The position numbers were made by a program, and so were the translations under genes. A stretch of 64,000 bases of DNA from Anaerolineae bacterium (GTDB lineage Bacteria > Chloroflexota > Anaerolineae > Aggregatilineales > UBA2796), in contig JAHBVK010000035.1 of the NCBI GenBank assembly GCA_019637555.1, forward strand, positions 1-64,000, in the 5' to 3' direction. Within the stretch, counting starts at the first letter, position 1. The number at the start of each line of letters is the position of its first letter. Below the pieces are notes generated by a model. That model had not been told where the DNA came from. It saw only the letters and a program-made list of their open reading frames with translations, and ran no database searches. Positions 60,089 through 64,000 of the stretch are shown here, piece by piece.

Positions 60089-60687
60089 GCGACAACACTT
60101 CACGTGCCAACCAACCACAGCGCTCTTCCGAACCGTGGGAGTTGCAGGAGATCACAGCGCTGGGCATCAGCGACGATCAATGGGAACGGATGCAGCAAGT
60201 CGAGCGTCTGTTCAAGGAAGCACCCATGGTCGATGCGCCGCCTCAGTTCCTTGATAAGGTGATGCTTGCCATCGCCACCAAGGATTTCGAGGAGCAGAAC
60301 AAACCACCCTCCGATAAGGGCGGCAAATCAGGGACGGACAAGGATCAGCGACGCGGGACGGGTTTGCTCGGCGGCGTTAACCGCAAACTGCTGTTCTTCA
60401 TGAGTGTAGTTGGCGCTACGTCACTGGTCGTGCTAACGACGGCTATCGCAGTGCAGATCGGCTTACTGGATGACTTGCTGCGCACGATCATTCGCGGCTA
60501 CAACCAAGTCACCGCGCAGATCGCCGACTCGTGGAATGCACTCACGGTGATCGCGCCTTCATCGGTGCTGGTGCCGGGATTGCTGATTACGGGGTTGGTA
60601 CTACTCGCTGCATGGGCGTGGATGCTCAATTACGTCAGCGCCCGTCGTCAGCGCGTGGTCTATCACATTCCGATTCGGGTGCATTAA
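60085..60687 (+). CDS. Membrane protein, probable sigma-factor partner
   Basis: A 200-residue protein. The N-terminal ~50 residues are acidic and helical (LGISDDQWERMQQVERLFKE, PPQFLDKVMLAIA). A hydrophilic linker leads to two transmembrane helices (~105-130 and ~155-180) with a short outside loop, then a basic tail. The overlap with the ECF sigma gene suggests an anti-sigma factor, but the zinc-binding HxxxCxxC of the common ZAS class is missing. It may bind the sigma factor through another fold. The only positive evidence is position and topology. Confidence 0.7.
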   Translation: MSDNTSRANQPQRSSEPWELQEITALGISDDQWERMQQVERLFKEAPMVDAPPQFLDKVMLAIATKDFEEQNKPPSDKGGKSGTDKDQRRGTGLLGGVNRKLLFFMSVVGATSLVVLTTAIAVQIGLLDDLLRTIIRGYNQVTAQIADSWNALTVIAPSSVLVPGLLITGLVLLAAWAWMLNYVSARRQRVVYHIPIRVH

Positions 60688-60697
60688 CGAATAAAAC

Positions 60698-60795
60698 TTA
60701 AGTAACGAGTGATGAGTAACGAGTAACGAGTCCAAGCACACCAGCTTTCATTCGTTACTCGTTACTTTCTACTTCTCACTTGTCACTTTTTCTTG
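60698..60795. repeat. AGTAACGAG repeat with inverted arms
   Basis: Tandem copies of a ~9-bp unit AGTAACGAG (60698-60732) face inverted copies (60751-60790). The core is perfect: AGTAACGAGTAACGA (60715-60729) against TCGTTACTCGTTACT (60752-60766). The far arm ends in TTTTT, so it can form a large hairpin terminator after the sigma unit. It looks like a dispersed intergenic repeat seen in several bacterial groups. Confidence 0.65.
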
Positions 60796-61854
60796 GTGCG
60801 TAGGGGTTGGGGCTTGTATCATCTTCGTCGGCATCCTGTCATCACTGCCATTCTCAGCTTCATCATCGGGATCCTTCTCTGCCGCGGTATTGGCGGATTG
60901 TTCGCATCAGCCGGATCGGTAGAGAGTCTGCTGCTGCGGGAAAATGAGCGTGTGCAGGGCGATCTGACAGCGGTGGCAAAGATCGTTGATGTGCGCGATG
61001 GCTCGGCGGTGGACGGCGATACTTTGATCGTGGCGGTGGAATCGGCACGGATTGGCGGGCACATCGCGGGCGATCTGACGGTGTTAGCTTCTGGCATTGA
61101 CGTCTATCTATTGCCGGGTTTACAAGTGGCGGGTGATCTGAGCATTTGCGCGCGCAGCATCAATGGCTTGAACCGCGCGGCGATAGGTGGAGAAATAAAT
61201 ACGGGCTGCGATCAGTTGGGGGTCGCGCTGAGTAGATATGGAGCCGGAAACGTGTCTTTAGGAATACCGGGGTTTAACTTATCCATTTTTCTGCCCTTTT
61301 TTCGTGGCTATGAAAACATTTTCCAAGTGCTGATTAACGCGGTAGTGATCGCGGGGCTGGCGGGGCTGTTTGCTACGCTGCTGCCCGCGCAGTATCAGCG
61401 CATCGTCAACACCACCATGAAGGCGAGCGTGCCCGCTGGTGTGCTCGGCTTGCTGACGATGGGCGCGATGGTGGTGATCACGGTGATTTACGCCGTGTTC
61501 GGCATCGTCACCTTAGGACTGCTGCTGTGTCTGGGCTTGCCGATCATGGGTGTGTTCTGGTTGGTGATCAACATCGCCTTGATCGTCGGCTGGATTGGCG
61601 TTAGTTTTCCGGTTGGCGCGTGGCTGATGGCACGCTTGAATCTGGACTACTCGCGGATCAAAGCAGCAATGATTGGTGCAGGGGCGCTGACGTTGGTGCA
61701 GGGTATTTTGAGCTTACTGCCGTGCGTAGGTTTCATCGCATGGTTAGCGCTATTGCTCATCGGCAGCGTAGGACTCGGCTCGGTCATCCTGACGCGCGGC
61801 GGCTTGCGTCCGTATCCCGAAGTGATCCAGATCGAGTTGGAAGCGCGGCTGTAA
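60793..61854 (+). CDS. Membrane protein with bactofilin-like domain
   Basis: A 353-residue protein. An N-terminal signal-anchor helix (~14-38) is followed by a ~120-residue beta-rich region (VQGDLTAVAKIVDV, VDGDTLIVAVESARIGGHI, AGDLTVLASG, VAGDLSICA) whose short repeats with GGHI/AGDL turns resemble bactofilin or polymer-forming beta-helix proteins. Five further hydrophobic helices (~185-335) complete the chain. The start is TTG at 60793 or GTG at 60796, neither well supported. It lies downstream of the sigma/partner pair, beyond a repeat hairpin, and may belong to the same envelope-related regulon. Confidence 0.7.
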   Translation: MVRRGWGLYHLRRHPVITAILSFIIGILLCRGIGGLFASAGSVESLLLRENERVQGDLTAVAKIVDVRDGSAVDGDTLIVAVESARIGGHIAGDLTVLASGIDVYLLPGLQVAGDLSICARSINGLNRAAIGGEINTGCDQLGVALSRYGAGNVSLGIPGFNLSIFLPFFRGYENIFQVLINAVVIAGLAGLFATLLPAQYQRIVNTTMKASVPAGVLGLLTMGAMVVITVIYAVFGIVTLGLLLCLGLPIMGVFWLVINIALIVGWIGVSFPVGAWLMARLNLDYSRIKAAMIGAGALTLVQGILSLLPCVGFIAWLALLLIGSVGLGSVILTRGGLRPYPEVIQIELEARL

Positions 61855-61869
61855 ACTACCGTCGCACGA

Positions 61870-62502
61870 TCACTGCTCTGTTTCGTAGGCATCGACTAAT
61901 GCCAAGATGATCTCGCGGGTGAAGGCGTAGATTTTGCGTACGGCGTCGGTGCGATCGCCGCTGACGCGGTGGACATCAGAAATCTGGCGGAAGGTATCAA
62001 TCACAAAATCATTGAAGGTGAAGAAACCTTCAATTGCCTGCCCCAAGGTGAGATTCTGTCCGCGAATCAGTTTGCCGTAATCCAGACCGATCAAGCGTGC
62101 TTCAGAAAGCGCCTGATCGGATGGAGAACCGAGATAGCGTCCCAGGACTTCCATTAACCGCCTGCCGAGCGGACGCATCAGATGCAGCGCTTCTTGATCC
62201 AGCGTGCGATACCAATCGGCGTCACCAACTTGCCCTTCACCAACCTCGATCCGTGCACGTCCGACGGCGCTTTGTACCAGTAATTGTGCCTCGTTGGCTG
62301 GTGCGGCATTCTGTCCTTCGATCCAACCTTCAAGATCACTGCGCCGGAAACGGCGATGACCACCGGGCGTGCGCTGTGAAGGCAGCAGTCCGCGATCTGC
62401 CCAACTGCGTACCGTCGCCGGATGAACCCCCAGAATCCGCGCTGCTTCCGCCAAGCCCACCCAAATCACCGCATCTTTGGTACCAGCACTAGAATCAGTC
62501 AT
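61870..62502 (-). CDS. MerR-type HTH regulator with C-terminal sensor domain
   Basis: A 210-residue protein. The N-terminal ~60 residues are a MerR/excisionase-type winged helix: WVGLAEAARILGVHPATVRSWADRG, then GGHRRFRRSDLEGWI, typical of BldC-like and HTH_17 DNA-binding domains. Residues ~95-205 form a helical domain resembling the N-terminal sensor domain of RsbR/RsbU-type proteins (LGLDYGKLIRGQNLTLGQAIEGFF), which often relays stress signals. No metal-binding cysteines are present. It converges on the bactofilin-like gene and is divergent from the secreted protein gene at 62615, a possible target. Confidence 0.85.
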   Translation of the reverse strand: MTDSSAGTKDAVIWVGLAEAARILGVHPATVRSWADRGLLPSQRTPGGHRRFRRSDLEGWIEGQNAAPANEAQLLVQSAVGRARIEVGEGQVGDADWYRTLDQEALHLMRPLGRRLMEVLGRYLGSPSDQALSEARLIGLDYGKLIRGQNLTLGQAIEGFFTFNDFVIDTFRQISDVHRVSGDRTDAVRKIYAFTREIILALVDAYETEQ

Positions 62503-62614
62503 TGTTTACGCTCCCCACCTCAATAATAGCGTACAATTGTTCGTATCAAAATGAATGGAACCCCAGTTAACAATCCGGTGTCTATTGGATCAGAGTTATA
62601 AAGGGGAGGCTTCC

Positions 62615-63328
62615 ATGAAAGCAACATTGCGTATCCTCGTTCTCGCCTTACTCGTAGCAGGATTATTGGGCACGTCTTCCAGCGCACAGGCGAGCGGCAC
62701 ACCTACACGGATCAGCTTTGCACGGGGGACGACTGGCACAACGGTGCAGGGTTGGGTCGGTGCAAACCAAGTTGCCGATTACGTGATCCGCGCTGGCGGT
62801 GGGCAGTATATGTCGGTGGCGCTGTTTGCTTCGCAAAACGACATCGCACCGAGCGGCTTATATCTCGTGATCACGGATCGCTACGGAAATGCACTGCTGC
62901 CGCTGGAGTGGTATCAGACCTCGTGGACGGGCACACTGCCACGCTCACAAGACTATCTGATCCGCGTATTCAGCGTCGGTGGTTCGGATAACTTCCGCCT
63001 GAAGGTGAGCATTCCCGCGCAGATCAGATTTGCGCCGGGTACGACAGGAACCTCGCTGCTCGGTTTCGCCAGTCCTTATCAGCCGGTTAACTATTTCTTC
63101 GATGCACGAGCGTATCAATACATTACGCTGACGGTGTACTCGCCCAACGATAATGTGCGTTTGACGCTAAGTGGTGCAGACGGACAACCGCTGGTGCGAT
63201 CCGCCGTGATGGGATCGAATACGTGGTCAGGCACGCTGCCCGCTACCCAGCGCTACTACCTCTCGGTGGAGCAAATGAACGGCTCCGCAGGGACGAACTT
63301 CAGGTTGTTCATGACCATCGTCGGATAG
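62615..63328 (+). CDS. Secreted protein with duplicated domain
   Basis: A 237-residue exported protein. The ATG at 62615 follows GGGGAGG and opens a signal peptide (MKATLRILVLALLVAGLLG, cleavage near AQA). Two related ~95-residue units follow, each beginning RI-F-ARGTTGT or APGTTGT, continuing with a QY(M/I)(S/T)...V segment, and ending in W(T/S)GTLP...YL. The beta-sandwich look resembles PPC or C2-like domains found in secreted Chloroflexota proteins, but I cannot name a family. No catalytic motif is visible. It may bind surface glycans or proteins. Confidence 0.75.
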   Translation: MKATLRILVLALLVAGLLGTSSSAQASGTPTRISFARGTTGTTVQGWVGANQVADYVIRAGGGQYMSVALFASQNDIAPSGLYLVITDRYGNALLPLEWYQTSWTGTLPRSQDYLIRVFSVGGSDNFRLKVSIPAQIRFAPGTTGTSLLGFASPYQPVNYFFDARAYQYITLTVYSPNDNVRLTLSGADGQPLVRSAVMGSNTWSGTLPATQRYYLSVEQMNGSAGTNFRLFMTIVG

Positions 63329-63516
63329 CTTGAATCCGCAGTCAATATCAGATGTAGTTGTCCCGACTCTAGGCAATCGGGCTGAAACCAGATGTTAGCC
63401 ATGTAATTGAGGCTGGCATTGGTTGCAGTCCGCACGTTAGCGTCGGAACAATTGCGGCTGAACACGCCTCTTTGTGTCATCGTTATCGTTTAGATTGTTG
63501 AGAATGGAATGTGGTT

Positions 63517-64000
63517 ATGGTGGAGACATCGCCTATTATCGCTAGTGTTGAGGAGTTCGAGGCATTCGTCGCGCAGCTTGAGCATGTGGATCGGTTGTAC
63601 GAGTATCTTGACGGAGAAATCGTTGAGGTGCTAGCAACTGATACTTCAGCAGCGCTCGGAGCAAGATTGGCGATTTTGATCGGTGGATATGCGCTGCGTC
63701 ATGAACTTGGCTATGTGACGGGCGCGAATACTGGCTATCGCATCGGCAATGATGTCATGATCCCTGATTTTGCCTACATTGCTAAGGGCAAGCGCGGCAG
63801 AGCAACATCGACAGGTGAATTCTATAAACTCTACAGCAGCGTCGTACCCGATCTGGTGATTGAGGTGAAATCAGCACGTGACTCGCTGCAATCGCTGCGC
63901 CTGCAAGCTCAACGCTATCTAGCGCACGGCGTCAGGCTGGTCTGGTTAGTCTTCCCCGACGAGCAGGTCATCGAGAGCTATGATCAGAAGTCACTGGAAG
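63517..64000 (+). CDS. Uma2-family protein, truncated by window end
   Basis: The frame is open to the window edge and encodes the first 161 residues of a Uma2-family (DUF820) protein with a PD-(D/E)xK nuclease-like fold. Typical parts are EYLDGEIVEV near residue 30, a PDFAYIAK segment holding the core Asp, and DLVIEVKSARDS, where Glu and Lys match the E-x-K motif. This family is greatly expanded in Cyanobacteria and Chloroflexota with largely unknown roles. The ATG at 63517 follows a weak GGAAT; a GTG six bases upstream is also possible. Confidence 0.85.
   Translation, partial: MVETSPIIASVEEFEAFVAQLEHVDRLYEYLDGEIVEVLATDTSAALGARLAILIGGYALRHELGYVTGANTGYRIGNDVMIPDFAYIAKGKRGRATSTGEFYKLYSSVVPDLVIEVKSARDSLQSLRLQAQRYLAHGVRLVWLVFPDEQVIESYDQKSLE

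Noticed and set aside
1..64000. CRISPR arrays, insertion sequences, prophage genes, rRNA
   Set aside because: No regularly spaced repeats, transposase or integrase motifs, phage structural genes or rRNA segments were seen on either strand.

Overview
The window looks like a chromosomal segment of a Chloroflexota bacterium, probably of the Anaerolineae or a related class. This is inferred from style, not from a marker gene: secreted LysM/SH3-like proteins with long Thr/Pro-rich linkers, a serine/threonine kinase with an extracellular sensor, many GAF/PAS histidine kinases, a DUF2961-type hydrolase, Er-Vit1, an ArsR-ArsC fusion, frequent GTG/TTG starts and moderate-to-high GC. There is no rRNA, CRISPR array or recognisable transposase. 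One tRNA-Leu is present.

Layout. 1-9 kb: a truncated membrane protein, imidazolonepropionase, a pseudo-receiver/GAF protein, a SmtB-like repressor, a large PAS/GAF histidine kinase, a phospholipase C-like zinc enzyme and homoserine kinase. 9-14 kb: a secreted SH3-like protein, a transmembrane Ser/Thr kinase and a Cys/Met-metabolism PLP enzyme controlled by a SAM riboswitch that has a visible terminator and antiterminator. 14-23 kb: a VapBC-like pair, an esterase, a small-protein/HNH cassette, YccF, a cysteine desulfurase-like enzyme, a D-amino-acid PLP enzyme, a GH172-like protein and a ferritin-like/VIT1 fusion. 23-39 kb: an orphan MacB/LolD-type ATPase, a carotenoid-type oxidoreductase, an aldo/keto reductase, a decayed gene, a phosphoesterase, sensor kinases, UvrC, a Kelch protein, a Met-rich secreted protein beside an OmpR/HAMP two-component pair, a glycosyltransferase and a LysM/SH3 protein.

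39.7-43.4 kb is a compact arsenic-detoxification island of two divergent units. One encodes an ArsR-ArsC fusion, an aquaglyceroporin and a stand-alone ArsC. The other encodes a second ArsR (probably on a leaderless mRNA), ArsM and an ArsN-like acetyltransferase. Each side has its own candidate operator. No ArsB or Acr3 is present, so arsenate reduction followed by arsenite exit through the channel, plus methylation, is the likely route. Just beyond lies a tiny complete transcription unit for a 22-residue proline-rich peptide, then a receiver/thioredoxin-like/thioredoxin-reductase-like fusion that lacks the redox cysteines.

45-64 kb: a secreted LysM protein with a TIM barrel whose catalytic glutamates are replaced, a TetR/P450 divergent pair, an ASKHA-fold kinase, an ABC importer operon with a long structured leader and leader peptide, a candidate small RNA before greA, a GT-B glycosyltransferase, tRNA-Leu, a DapA-family enzyme, a lipoprotein, an ECF sigma/membrane partner unit, a bactofilin-like membrane protein, a MerR-type regulator, a secreted duplicated-domain protein and the start of a Uma2-family gene cut by the window end.
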